From: Anopheles merus
Lineage: Eukaryota > Arthropoda > Insecta > Diptera > Culicidae
Length of the DNA stretch: 64,000 nt
Assembly (NCBI RefSeq): GCF_017562075.2
Contig: NC_054083.1
Span: 49,509,942 to 49,573,941 of the forward strand
Direction of reading: 5' to 3'
Shown here: positions 48,752-61,400 of the stretch, piece after piece
How positions within the stretch are numbered: position 1 is the first letter of the stretch
Layout: each line of letters begins with the position of its first letter
The notes under the pieces: model-generated
What the model saw: only the letters and a program-made list of their open reading frames with translations
Databases searched by the model: none
What the model was told of the DNA's origin: nothing
Translations under genes and position numbers: made by a program

Positions 48752-51700
48752 TCAGTATCAGTTTGCCTTCCCCGTGAGGAGATACGGGGAATCGGGATTT
48801 GGCTGGACGGCGACGAACAGTGATGACGGCGATGGCTTCGAGACTTTTAAGGTGTAGAGAGCCGCGTCTGCACATGCGTGTCTTCTTCTTCCCCCCCAAA
48901 CAGCTAGACAGATAAAGCGGAGGACGGGACAAACACACACAAACAAAAAAACACAAACGACGCGTCTGCTTGCGCGCTACTTGTGCCGAAGCAGAAGCCA
49001 TTGTGTGTTGTTTATGTAGGTCATGTTTTGATAAAACAAAGCGCGTAAGAGCACTCTCTTCTATGTCCAGGCACGCTGCAAAGCTTCCACACAAAGTTTC
49101 GTCAGGATCTTATCAACTCTCTACATCAGCAACACGTTTGCTTATCTATCCTTGAAGCCGGAATATGACAGTGGCATTAAAAAGAAAATTGAATTTTAAT
49201 TCAATACCACCTGTAAGCAACAGAGAGAGAGAGAGAGAGTTGTTAGGGCCACTTGTTGAATGAATGAATTGTTCAAAGAATTTAGAACGCTCAACAAAAA
49301 CGATGAAGAAGCAAAGTAAAAGTGAACCTATACATTGCCACTTTAGAGAGCTTTTTCTCCTATTTTCCGACGTTGGAACATTCCGAACGACCCCCGTCTC
49401 ATCATCGCATCTTTTCCACCACCTATACGTGGACGCACAAAAAGCAACAGTGGGAAATGGAGCTATCACGCCGTCTGACATTCACCACCTTCGACTGGGA
49501 AAAGGACTCTTCTGCGCACACGAACACTAAAAAACCGTGTGCATGCATGCAGAGTACACTACTCTGGAAGGAAAAGGGAAAACAACATCGCACTCGGACG
49601 AAATGTCACCATCGACCATGCGCCATCCGAACTCGGGCAGTGCCTTGTGTGTCTGGAGCATGTCGACAAATACATGGACACATGGCACAGTCCGGCGGTT
49701 GAGAAAATTCCCACCAAGCATCCTTTCTCTCTCACTCTGTTACTTGTACGCTCTTATAAACGAATACACATCCTGCCAGATGTTAGCGATTAGAGTTCAC
49801 CCCACCTGCAACGCCATCGCCATGTTTTATGCTCCTCTAAACAATCCTTCGCCGTCGTTGTATGTTTTTACGTTTTTGTGAATGAACTGATATAGTAGTA
49901 AAAGAGTGTGTGGATACAAGCAGCCACACTCGTCATGTCTGTAGTAGAATGGCCTTGAGTCTTCCCATGGGGGCGAGTGAGCCAATTTCATGACCAACAC
50001 ACAAAGTGATGCATACTGCTCAACAGATACGAGAGTTTGTGTTTGTGATACAGTGATGTCCCTAAACGATTCTAAGCTTTCCTTGCCCCTGAACTTATCC
50101 GGATCCTACTGTTTCTTCTCTGTCCAATCGCTCTACTCTGCCATTCGGCAGTATATAAAATAATCAACCATCCATGTGACATACATTCCAGCTTCGTGAT
50201 GTTCAAAGCACCACAAAGGCCAAACCATTACACACCATTTGGAGTTTGGACACCGAAATCCAGCCTTTTTTTGTTCACCAACCCCTCACCCTCCGCTGCT
50301 GACATGCTTCAACGCACGCAGTGCCATTATCATGCCATGGATTTGGGATTTCCCCCGTCATAAACACACTACCACCCGTGACAGACGACGACACACGCGA
50401 ACGTGCAGGTATAGAGAGAACGTGCAAAAAGGCGTACATCTCCGGAGGTGCCGTGTGCCAAGATGGCAAAGAGTGGCGGCCGCCACAAAATGGGGAAGAA
50501 AAAGAAGCCCACACACACGCAGACATCTTTTCTCCCCCAGCGTTAAAACGAAGAACAAACGCAGATGGAAAAAAAGAAGCTGGTAACCTCCACACCTTCA
50601 AGGGGGGGCCAGCCAGCACAGTCTTTGTGCTGCTCCAAGATCTCCATCCGAAGCTCCCTTTTTTGCCCCCTTTTCTCGCGCAGTATGGGTAACGCAGCCA
50701 CCATACCACCAGCACCTGGGGGAACTGGCCTGGGTGGTGGTATTGGTGGCAGGCTTCATTAGTGGCCCCGCGCGTTTGTGTGTCTGTGTGGCTGTGCTGG
50801 AGCGTAGCACAGGTGAGATGAGCCACTGAAATGGCACACAACACATCGCTCACACCGCGTGCGCATGACCTTGGAGGTGACAACGGGTCGTTAAGTCGAT
50901 CGGAACACGGTGGCAACTGATGGCACGCTGGTCGTGGTACGCGCGTTGGGTCATCACAGATTGGGCCGCACTGATTGGGAACGTATCCAAACGCTTATCA
51001 TGCCCGCAACGAACTCTCTCTCTACAATGTCCCAGGCCCCTCTCTGTGTCGCAAGTCACGCGATCCTACTAATCCACGTTCCCTGAAATTGAAGTCCCAA
51101 AAGCTTTAACGCAGATAACGCATCGCATTGGCCAGCACCTACCTCCGGCGGTCATGTCCATGTCGACCATGTTCAGCCCATACTCGCTGTGGTCCAACAA
51201 GCGCCCTCTGCTACTGCTGTTGTTCAGCTTTCCGCTCTGCTGGTGGTGGTTGTGGTTATGGTTGCTCACGTTGATGTTGTTGTTGTTGTTGTTATGGTTG
51301 TTGGCACTAGATTTTTTCGTTGTCACGAGCGAGATCGCCCCACCATTGTTGTTGTTGTGGTGGTGGTTGTTGTTGTTGCTGCTACCATTGCTCGGCGGCG
51401 TACCGATGATGGCGGGCGTGATGGACACCTGCCCGTTCACGAGCCCGAGCGCGGCCAGGGCGGTCGCCTTCCGCTGCTGGTCCTTTAGCTGCTGCTCCTT
51501 CAGCTGCTGCTCCTTGATCTGCTGCTGGCGCTGGATCAGGTTGGCGAGGGCGCCGGTTGGTGCGGCCAGCGGCGGCACGGCCCGGTTGCGCTTCGACGAG
51601 GAGACGGGCGTGGTCGCGGTGGGCGTCGCCGTGGACGCTGTCGTCCCCTGGCTTGCTGTCACCATGCTGCCCCCGCTCATGGCCGAGGCGGACCGTTTCA

Positions 51701-54700
51701 GGCTGGCGGTCAGACTGCTCAGCTGGCTCGCGTTCTGGCTGGCGGACTGGGTGGCGGCCGCCGCGACGGCAGCCATCATGAGCGACAGGTTGGTGTGCAG
51801 GTTCGGGATCGAGGCCACGGCCGACAGGAGCTTCTCATCGATCGGTGAGCCGGCGCCATTGCTGCTGCCACTGCCGCCACCGCCGCCGCCGCCGCCACTG
51901 CCGATGCCATTGCCTCCACCATTACCACCGTGTGGCTTTGTCGCTTCCAAGTTGGCCGGGTTCACGGACGGTACCGAGCCTTTTTTGAGCCTATGCGCGC
52001 GCGCACACCGCAAAAAAACACAGCGCGACAGAGGTGTTAATGAGCGTTCGTGCCAGATAGTTCGTCCGCCAGCAGCACACCAGCACGGGATGCGAGGGGT
52101 CCAATCGATGTGACGTCAGCAGAGTGTTGGTAACGACGTTCCAACGCACAAGTTGCCGTGCGTTTCCGTGAGTGCCGTTTTTGTGCCGTCCATCATTGCG
52201 GGCGAGATAAAGGACATCATCGCCATTCCCAGAGGTCATTTTGGAGTGTAGAGAGAGAGAGAGAGAGGGAGAGAGAAAAAAGAAAAAGAAAAAAACATTT
52301 ATTAGGATTTTTGTGTGATACGAAGAGCTCGATGGTGCTCGGTTGATGCCATTTTTTTACTGCCCAAACCCACCATCCCGGATATGCTGCTGCTCGGCAA
52401 CCGATCGGACCAGGGGACTTTTCGGGAGGAGTGTTCGGAGTTTGTGTGTCGAACCGAAACGTAAACCGAAAAAAAGCAAGAGATGATGGAACGAGAAGGA
52501 GACAAAAAAGAAGCTTGAAGAATGCCAAGGATGGTTCACGCGGGAACGTGAATGATAGTTAGAGGACATACACACACACACGCATAAGCCATCCTCCCTC
52601 CTCCGGTTGGTCCCAAAAAACGTTGAGGCTGCGCGCGCTGATGTACCAGACCCCAGCCACCAGATGACCGCAAAAGGTATCGTACCATCCGGTACCATCC
52701 TCATCCCTTCAGGTTTTCTCATCGAGGTATCGATTCTTTGGCCTTTTTTTGGGCACGGGGACTGCTACGGGGTGTAAAAATGCCCTGCCGGGCGCCGGAG
52801 ATAGTTTCAGGGGCATTTAGGGGCCCGCAAGACACGAACGCAAACCCCTGGGTTGCGAGAGAGCGCACAAACTCAGTCACACACGCGGGCAGGTAAGGGA
52901 ACACGCAGCCAGCCAGCCAGCCAACCAGCCAGAAGGGTACGGGCATGACGAACCCCGACGGGCGGGCGAAGAACCGAAGCGAAACCGGTGCCAACCAGCC
53001 ACAACCAACCTTCCAATCCTTCGGCACTGTCTGTGTGCGTGTGTTTGGAGGCTGAAGTGAGCGAGCACTGCTTCGGCGCTTCGGCAAACGGTACGCCCGC
53101 TGCGGAGTTCGAGGCCAGCCGCGCGCGGGTCTCTGTAGTCGTGTGATTTGGTGTGGCGTTGCGCGGAGTGTTACCTGGAGTTTCGAATTGAGGGGAGAGG
53201 GGGGGGTGTTGTTTTCGTCGCACTTATGGATGCGATGTTCGCTCGTGGAGGGACACACCGCCATTACGGTTTTGACATTAACGGAGGGAGCGAGAGAGAG
53301 AGAGGGAGAGAAACGCACATTTTCGATGGTTTGTCAAAATTCCCGTGGCCCGGGGTTCGGAAGGTGCAAAAACCCGTGTAAGGAAGAGGGTCGGTTTTTT
53401 TGGTTTGGGAGGAGGAATTCTCCTCAAACTTCCCATCCATCTCAACGGCGCAAAAAAGCGAACCAACACTCGAGGAGGACCTGAGCTGGAGTTTGGCAAA
53501 AAGTTTCCTCCGGCCCAAAACGACTCCCGAAAAGAGAAGAGAAGGGTGGGGGAGGAGGTGGTGGTACGCGTGGGCGACGCTTCCTTTATTGAAAGCGAGT
53601 CCCCCCCCCCAAAACGGACCAAAAGGAAAGTTAATTTCACACAGTCTCAACCAACCAACCAGCCAACCCCCGCCAACTCCAACAAACCCCAAAAAACGCA
53701 AGAAAACACAGACGGGAACCTTCTCTTCCTCTCCTCGGTCCCCCACTACTTCGTAAGGGATAAAAGAGACCCTCCTCCTCCTCTCCACCAGCACCACGCC
53801 CGCCAGACCCCGAGAAGCCCGAAAGACTTGCCGTGTTCCCATAAGGTCGAGTAAATTAGTCTCACCGGTCGCTCCTTGCCCGTTGTTTCTTCACAAACTG
53901 CCCTTACTGGAACACACCCGGAGAAGACAAACCATTGGCCTACCTGCCTGCACCTCACTCTCCCCTCCCTTTGTCTGTGGGTGGAACGAGAGTGTACAAC
54001 ACACACACACATGAGGGAAGAAGAGCGGTTCAAGAAAGAGTCAAGGAAATCGATTACCATTAAATTCTCCTTCGTCGCCGCCGTCGTCATCACCGTGGAC
54101 ACGCTCTACACCTTCAACGCCGGGGTTCCGTTTCCCTGCGCCAGCCAGGTCGTCGATTTTACGACACCAAAAACCTTCCCCGCGTGCGCGCCCGAGGATG
54201 GAGTGTATATCGCACGCAAAACGGTTCTCCCCGGGTGTTTGCCTGCTGGTGCTGCTGCTGCTGCCGTGCTGGCAAGTTATTTTAAAGGGGGCTGTTGCTG
54301 GCTGCTGATGATGCCGAAGGGGTTTCCCATCTCGTTTCCCCATCTCTCGTTCGTTGCGCCGCGCGGCGGGACTGAGACTTGCGGAAAAAGGTGTTGTACT
54401 CGCGGGCTGCTGTTGCTGCTGCTGTCGATACGCTTGGGGTTTTGCGTATATACGTTCTTGTGTTTTTTTTTACTGACCGCTGAGACTTTTTTTTTTGCTT
54501 TGACACTTCACTCTCTTGCTTACTCTCTCTCTCTCTCTCTCTCTGTGGGCATGGGTGTGTGCGGTCGCGCGTTACGCCCCGGCAAAGATGACGACGTCAA
54601 CCATCAACCATCAGCAGCAACAACAAAGACCCATCCCCAAAAAACCGAGATGGCAAAATCAAAGATCCTCACCACACACACACACATCAGTCGGCTTTGG

Positions 54701-55524
54701 TGTGACTTTTTTTGGTCGGTGGGAGAGGAAGAGGGGAGAACCTTTTTTTGTGCTTGCTAGCATGTGCCGAGCGATCATCCCCGAGCCAGGCACAGCCAGG
54801 CCCGTTGGTCCGTTGGTGGGAAGAACGCGCGACGAGATTTTCAACGACGATGTACCTTCTTCATCCGTCTTTGCTCGCGCCGCAACAGACTAGGCCAGCC
54901 TCGCTTGGTCTCTCTGTGTGCGTGTGTTTGTTTGGTTGCCGTTTTTGCGGCTCGCTAACCAGGCATGTCAGCTTCCGAGGCAGCAACAAAAAACGCCAGA
55001 AACCCAACGGCAAAACAGTCTCCTCCGAATACCCTTCGCGCGGGGCGAGATCGTTGGTTTTCTGGGGGGAGATTTCACTCTTTTTTTGCTGTTGTTGTTG
55101 CTGTTGTTGGGGGATTGGGTGTGGGAACTCAAAACCGGGAGAGGCGCTGCCAGTAAGCGGACAGCAAATAAATAAACACTCAAACTCACAAAGGGAGTGG
55201 GGGTTGGGAGTGTGTAAGTGATGGGAACCGCGCGCAACACCATCTCGCGGAAGGTTCCCTCTACCGACTTCTGGCGGGGCTCGCACTCGCTCTCGGGTCG
55301 CGTTTTTATCACTCGCCAAAAGGGTCTTGAGAGAAAAACAGAACCCCACTCACCACACCAACTTCGGCTGGCAGAAGGTAGGAAGGAGAAGATGGAGGAG
55401 CAGTTTAGAGAATTTCTGCCAACTCGGCTAAAAGGCCCACCACCACCGCGAGGAGCTCGGTGCGCGAGAAGGCCACGGCGGATTGTGATCACGCGGGCGC
55501 AGCGAAACTCCCCTCGAGCCAACG

Positions 55525-55561
<37 letters not shown>

Positions 55562-56392
55562 TGCAACCCAGAAAGATCCGGCGGGCAACAGACACGCCAC
55601 GGCCCAAAGAGATGTGCGCAATACCACCACCAGCGCGCGTCCTTCTCGGTTTCGGTGGACGGATCTCCGATCAGAAAGCGCTCGTGCGCGGTCCAAAGGT
55701 CCAACGCATCATCATCATCATCATCGCCACGATCATCAGCCGCGTTGCCAACAGCAGCGTCCGGTCATGAAAGTGTCCGGTGTGTGTCTGGGGGCGAGTG
55801 CGCGCTGCTCGCTCGCGAGGTAATCGTTCCACCAGATCCGGTCCCCGACGACGCCAGAGGGGTGCATTGGAGGAGCGCGACCAACACAGAACAGTATTAG
55901 AGCGATCGAGAGCGAGAGAGAGAGAGAGTGAACGGGACAACCAAACACACACACAGACCAAAAATTGGGGTGTCCAATCCAAAAGGTAGACCCCGAAAAA
56001 GGTTTTCCAAAAACAAGGTTCCCCGCGCTTGCTGGTTACTGCTGCCATTAAACATCCTGAGGTTTGCCCTCTGCGACTATGGGGTCTGTGGTCTGTGTCC
56101 TCGGTGTGCTGGTGCTGTACCTGTGTCCCACCAACCAACCAACCAGCCAACCAACCAGCATCCCCCGTCACTTCTCACACGTCAGTCCAAGGATCTGCTC
56201 CCTTCAAAAGGCTGCAACAGACCACGAATGCGAACAACTTACCCTTGGCTGAAGAGATTGGGATTGTTGAAGTCCGCCGGCTGAAAGTGGTCCGAGCAGA
56301 TGCGGGAACTTTTGTACAGATATTCCGGCCCGTTCTCGTCGTACTTCTTGTACAGCTCCGGCCGGTTGCAAAAGTCGACCCACTTCTTGCAG
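44295..56392 (-). CDS. THAP zinc-finger protein, 5' exon missing
   Basis: Three phase-matched exons on the minus strand: 56243-56392, 51143-51990 and 44295-44659. The first gives the second half of a THAP DNA-binding domain: the conserved Trp in CKKWVDFC, then the C-x2-H zinc ligands in SRICSDHF. It continues across the intron into GLKKGSVPSVN, the family's AVPTx-like closing motif. The middle exon is a Gly, Gln, Asn and His-rich low-complexity linker. The last exon ends in a probable coiled coil (about 40 residues, EKYEQTLKELFACRK onward), as in other THAP proteins that dimerise. About 453 residues are visible. The initial exon with the first C-x(2-4)-C pair was not found between 56.4 and 64 kb; it may be small or lie beyond the window. 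The introns are 4252 and 6483 nt. Likely a nuclear, sequence-specific DNA-binding regulator. Its targets are unknown. Confidence 0.82.
47340..47367. repeat. (GA)n microsatellite
   Basis: About 14 GA units; read directly. Confidence 0.95.
48707..48749. repeat. (GA)n microsatellite, long
   Basis: About 21 uninterrupted GA units; read directly. Confidence 0.95.
54523..54544. repeat. (CT)n microsatellite
   Basis: About 11 CT units; read directly. Confidence 0.95.
55525..55558. repeat. (CA)17 microsatellite
   Basis: Uninterrupted CA units; read directly. Confidence 0.95.
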
Positions 56393-57612
56393 CTGCGTGT
56401 GTGTAGCCGCGCGATGGAAAGAAAAGAAGAGAAAACAGAAACAGTTTGGGCGTTAGTGTATTATCGGGAAGTTGGAAAGTTTGGATTTTGGAGGGCGAAG
56501 ATGCACATCTTTCCCCGAAAAAAAAAAATGGAAAAAACAAGATCTAATCATAAGGGTTTGCCGGCTCTCGCTGCTTTTTGGGGAGTGGATATTGACAGGT
56601 ATACAGAGCACGGAGAGACCCTTATGCCCGGACGGGGTGTAGTAACAGAGGGCGACGAAAGCGAGAGAACCACAGCAATTAGCAGCAGTACGTAAACTTC
56701 CAGCTTCCAGGCATTCAGCAACGACCGTCGTCAAGCGAAGGAGGAACACGCACATTCCTGTGCTCATCCCAACCTTCAGAGAGCTCAGAATTCATTTCCT
56801 CATCGTTCACCAGGGCTTTTGTGTGTGTGTGTGTGTATGTGTGCAGCAATCTGTCAACCCGAGGTCGGCGGACACTTGCCGCCAGGGATCGGCGGCCTCT
56901 CTCTCTCTCTGTGTGCCGTCAGCGCAGAAAAGAATGTCGTAATCACTCCGCGCTGCTGCGGCTGCCGCTCGCCAATGAAAAAATCCAATATCACACACCG
57001 ACACACACACAGCCAGGGAGTGTGACACTTGTGTGACTCGGTTTGGGTAGGCAGCGGCGGACTGGCGACCACTGTCGGGCTTGAATCACCCCCTCCTCCC
57101 TTGGGCGCACGGCGCGCGCTACAATGACGCCAAACAGCGGGCCAAAAGTCGCCCCGGCCTAACGCACCAGAGAGAGAAAGAGAGAGAGAGCGGTGGCGGT
57201 GGCACACGACGATCGAGGGACGCTGGAAGTGGACGATCGAAGGGCGCTCGGGTGTTGGTGGTGATTGCTCGGAATGGGGCACAATGACCGCCGATGACGG
57301 ACCTGACACGGTGCGCTGCTGCTGCTGTACTCAGTTTGCCAATGAGATGTTACACAGCGAGCCGGGTGAAGGGGGGGTTGGGTCCGTGCCGCAGCCCCGT
57401 AGGTTAAAAGCGCGACACAGTTTGTGTGGTGGTGGTGGTGGGAGGGCGCGCACGTAAGAAGAAAACAGAATGCCACAACTGGCGGCGGCGGCGGCCGCAC
57501 CGAAACCGAAATGAGGGTTGCTTGCACACACACCCAATCTCACCCCCTAACTCCCCTAACCCCCTTGGACCCTCTTGCGTTTGTTGCGTTGCGCACCGTG
57601 GCTTCTTCTCTC

Positions 57613-57648
57613 CCACACACACACACACACACACGCACACACACACAG
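57613..57648. repeat. (CA)n microsatellite, interrupted
   Basis: About 18 CA units with one CG interruption; read directly. Confidence 0.9.
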
Positions 57649-58313
57649 ACACACTCAGGCATGCCCGGACTGAGCAAGGGTGGACCTGGCAGGCGATTAC
57701 GGGCCGTGCGCACCGTGGCGACTGACTACTGCTACCTCCCCCTCTCTGCGCCGCCATTTGTCGGGGCAACTGTAACCACTCTTCCCACACCACCCACCAC
57801 TCCCCCCTCGCACGAGAGATATAACACACACCGGACGCAGCGTGTGCCCAACCGAGAGAAGCGCAAGGGAAACCACCACCACCACCATCAGGCGAGCACA
57901 CAAAGGGGGTGAGAGCGATTGGTCGGTCTCTGCTCTGGCGGACCCAACACACAAACAGCGACACACACACACGTCATGCGGCGCGTCCGGGAGCGCGCGT
58001 TTGGACCTGGGCGACCGATAAGAAAAATCGTTGGAACGCCGCCACCGTCACACACAAGCGATGATGTATGGGGCGACGGAACACGACATTTTCAGGCCGT
58101 CGGGGGACCTGTTGGCGTGACAAAGGAGCCAGCTAGAATATGCTCCAAAATGTGTGTCCGCTGTGAGGAGGATCTTCTGAAGCAACGAAAAATTGCAACC
58201 AGGACCGACCCAATCCGCTTGTGTTAAAACTCCCAACTCTCCAAAAGCCCATCATCGGGGTAGAGACACGAAGAATACAGTTCAAGGTTCCTTTCTAGTA
58301 CCTTCATTCCATC

Positions 58314-58420
<107 letters not shown>

Positions 58421-61400
58421 AGCAACCCAAAGTTCGCAAAAGCTTCCACACACTGCTTGGCGGCGGTACCTTCCGCTCCTTCTTCCTTCACCCGCACCCG
58501 ACTCGGAATGAAGGACAAAATGGCCTGCGCGCACAGCGCGATCGCGCCGATCGATGGACAAGTCAAAGTCAGCGCGCGCGCCCGCCAACAGAGTCCGTGG
58601 GTGTTGTTTGTGGGGAAAGGGGTTTCATTTTTCTCGCGTTGATCTTCTTCTTCTTCTTCTTCGTACGCTTCTTTGAGCGCGATCCTCCTCATCCGTTGCA
58701 CCGGTACACACATGCGCAGAAGAGACACACACACCACCCTCCTCTCTCTCTCTCTTCTGTGTGCGTTTTTTCGGGGTGTTGCGAGAGTTCAGCTTCTTTG
58801 CTTCTTTGCTTCCAGCTCCCTTTGACGGTGTGGTGCATCATCTTTTTTTGTAAGACCCCTAGACCCCCCTCCACTCCAACGGGCACACCACACACACACG
58901 CACAGTAGGGTGGAAGTGCGCAGAAGGCAACTGAACCAGCAGCAGCTGTCGTCGTTGCATGCCCACGGAGAAACCCTCCCGATTGCTGCTGCTCATGCTT
59001 CGCTGATTATTATTGGACTTCTTTACTCCCCCCCCCACCACCACCACCCCTCCCCCCATCCATTGGGAAGTTGCCACCAGGACTTCTCGTGGCGTAAGAA
59101 AACAAGGGGGAGAAATGCACAAACTACTCCAAACCGATCGAGCAAGCCCTGGCTGGAGCTACAGTTGGACGACTCTCCCTGGAGGACACCAACTCCAACA
59201 AGAAGTCCTCAAGAAGTCACAGGGAAGAAAAGGCGTCCTGCTGCTGCTGTTGCTGCTGCACCAAATATTCCACCCAAGTTTCGTTTTGTACATCCAGACC
59301 CTGTGCCCCTCTTGCTAGCTTCGGACGACATGTGTCCGAGTTCGGGTTTCGGGTAGTACCTCCAATTTCTTCCACACACACACACACAGCAGAGGGTCCT
59401 CGGGGTTTTGAGGCATTGCATGCCAGCTGGCGTGCGCGCGCTTGCCCGACTCACACGCCAAGGGCTTCGTCAGACCGTCCGAAAGGGCACGTAGACGTAC
59501 GTTGGGTTTCACTACCTCCCTGCGCGTGTGTCCCTTGCCCAGGGGGTTAGGCTTCAAAAGGGAATCGAGAAAGCGGTGAGCTCGACAAGGCAGACACACA
59601 CACACCTGCTGTCAGGCGTGTGTGTTGCCTGCCCGCATTCTCGCCCGCAAAACGGGCAGCTGGAGTTTAATGGATTGCTGGCGGGCTGGCTGGCTAGCTG
59701 GTTGGCTGGCTCTTGCTGGCCTGATGGTGGCCGCTGTTGTTGCTACCATCCCCCTCCACTTTCGGTCCAATTCGAAAGGCAATCCAGCGTGTGTGTGTGT
59801 GGGTAATCTTTCCTTGCTTTTCGCCTTTTGGGTGTCAAGGAGTGCTTTCGCAACAGAAAGTACTACCCGCAGCTGATGCTGCTCCTAGCCAAATCTTGCA
59901 GCTGCGATCCTTGCCACACAGATGCCACAGTTGGCATTCAATTTCCACGCGCGGTCACACAAAAAAAAAACCCACAGATAACGCGCTCTTATCGAGCAAG
60001 TGGTGCGGCTGTACCAGCCAGCTTTTACATGACTCAACCCACCACAACAACTCCCAACAGCGGATTCTGAGCTCTCTGGAGCTCAGAAGCTAACTACTCC
60101 CTAAACCCCTTCGCTAATGAGTAGGCTTTACAGTGGGATAGTTATTAAGCATCCCATTTGCGCTATATTTTTAGAGCCCACACCTCCAAAATGGGAACCA
60201 AACTGGAAGAGCACGGGATGGGAAGCGGCAACGCATTAATCACCGTTGCAAACACCAACCGCATCACATCCGGACGCACCGCCGTGAGTCATCCGTGCCA
60301 AGTGCCAAACCCCCAGTAAGACCCGAGATGGGGGGGGGGGAGAGGTCTCCGGGCGCAGTAAGTGGCGCAGCAATTGGCAAACTCTCAACTCGGCACGTAC
60401 GGCCAATGAAATCGACGGCACATAATAAAACGGTGTCGCACCAGGGCTTTGACGGTACTGGGCCTTCCCCTCCTACTCCTGCCCCACACGGTGGAAAGTT
60501 ACACCTTTTGTCTTGGCAGCGACGATAATGACCATCTGGATGGACACACCAAAGCGGAGGGCGTCGTGTTGGGATAATTGATTTTGTCCGATAGCCAGAA
60601 GCAGTAGGTTGCAGCCAGGTGTTGCCTCCGGGAACGGGGTAGAAGCGATGAGGGAGAAGCAAACCCATTACACACCCATGAAATGTACCCAAAATGTTAG
60701 AAACAGACGGGTACGGGAAAGAGAGAGAGAGATAGTTCCCAACTTGAACCCTTCCCATTATTGGAGGACACATTCGGAAGAGCGCACCACGCGCGCATGA
60801 TTCATTCGCCGCTCGCAGCCCCAACATCCAAAAATAGGACTTTGGAGCTGGGTGGGAATGTGCGCGATTAGAGTGTCCCAAAACCAAACACCACCGTTCC
60901 AGGAATTGGTGCGCATTCTCTGGAAGATAAAGATCGAGTGCGATTTCCTGGAACACGACTTGCGGGCAAGTTGCGCACCACGCTCCCTTGGTCCGTCCGG
61001 ATCACCGATAAGAAAGTTGCCCGCCGGTGCGGAGCCCTCCGGGACTTGCAAGAATTGCAGGCGAAAAGCCTTGCAAGGGGGGAGGGCCGTCCATCGGGTC
61101 TTTTCGGATGATAACGGCCGCGCGCGGTCTGGTGTTTTTTTGTTGCTGATATCATCTTCCTGGAGGGTTAATAATCAGATCCCCAGATACTTCTTCTTGG
61201 AGCTGGACATTAGACATGTTTTTGGAACATCCAAGAAACGACTCCTAGATTCTCCAGCTTCCCAGAACTCAGCGCGCAGAGGTGATCTACACTGTTGGAG
61301 ATACCCAAGATGATGATCTCGACCCCTCCCGCACTACAACAAACTAGCCTCGTGTGTGTCATCTGTCAGGTAGTCGTGGGCCTGCCAAAGTCCCCACCAG

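Larger units (their letters stand above)
44660..51142 (-). other. THAP intron, 6.5 kb, microsatellite-rich
   Basis: The two flanking exons join in frame, so this can be one intron. It holds (GA)n runs at 47340-47367 and 48707-48749 and many CA tracts. A minus-strand open frame of about 100 codons at 45710-46015 has a protein-like composition but poor splice sites. A degenerate B-box-like GGTTCAAATCT on the minus strand near 48163-48173 may be an old SINE fragment. Confidence 0.6.
51991..56242 (-). other. THAP intron, 4.3 kb
   Basis: GC-rich and stop-poor, so long frames appear on both strands (up to 294 codons at 53876-54760, plus). They run through simple sequence and I do not treat them as genes. 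It contains (CT)n at 54523-54544, (CA)17 at 55525-55558, a 10-nt poly-C run at 53601-53610 and several CCAG/CCAA tetranucleotide tracts. Confidence 0.6.

Noticed and set aside
53876..54760. 294-codon plus-strand open frame
   Set aside because: It runs through CACACA, CTCTCT, CTGCTG and poly-T tracts, has no recognisable domain and lies inside a minus-strand intron. It is open because the DNA is stop-poor.
60264..60956. 230-codon minus-strand open frame
   Set aside because: No domain, mixed composition and no splice or promoter context. I checked it as the missing first THAP exon and found no C-x(2-4)-C start.
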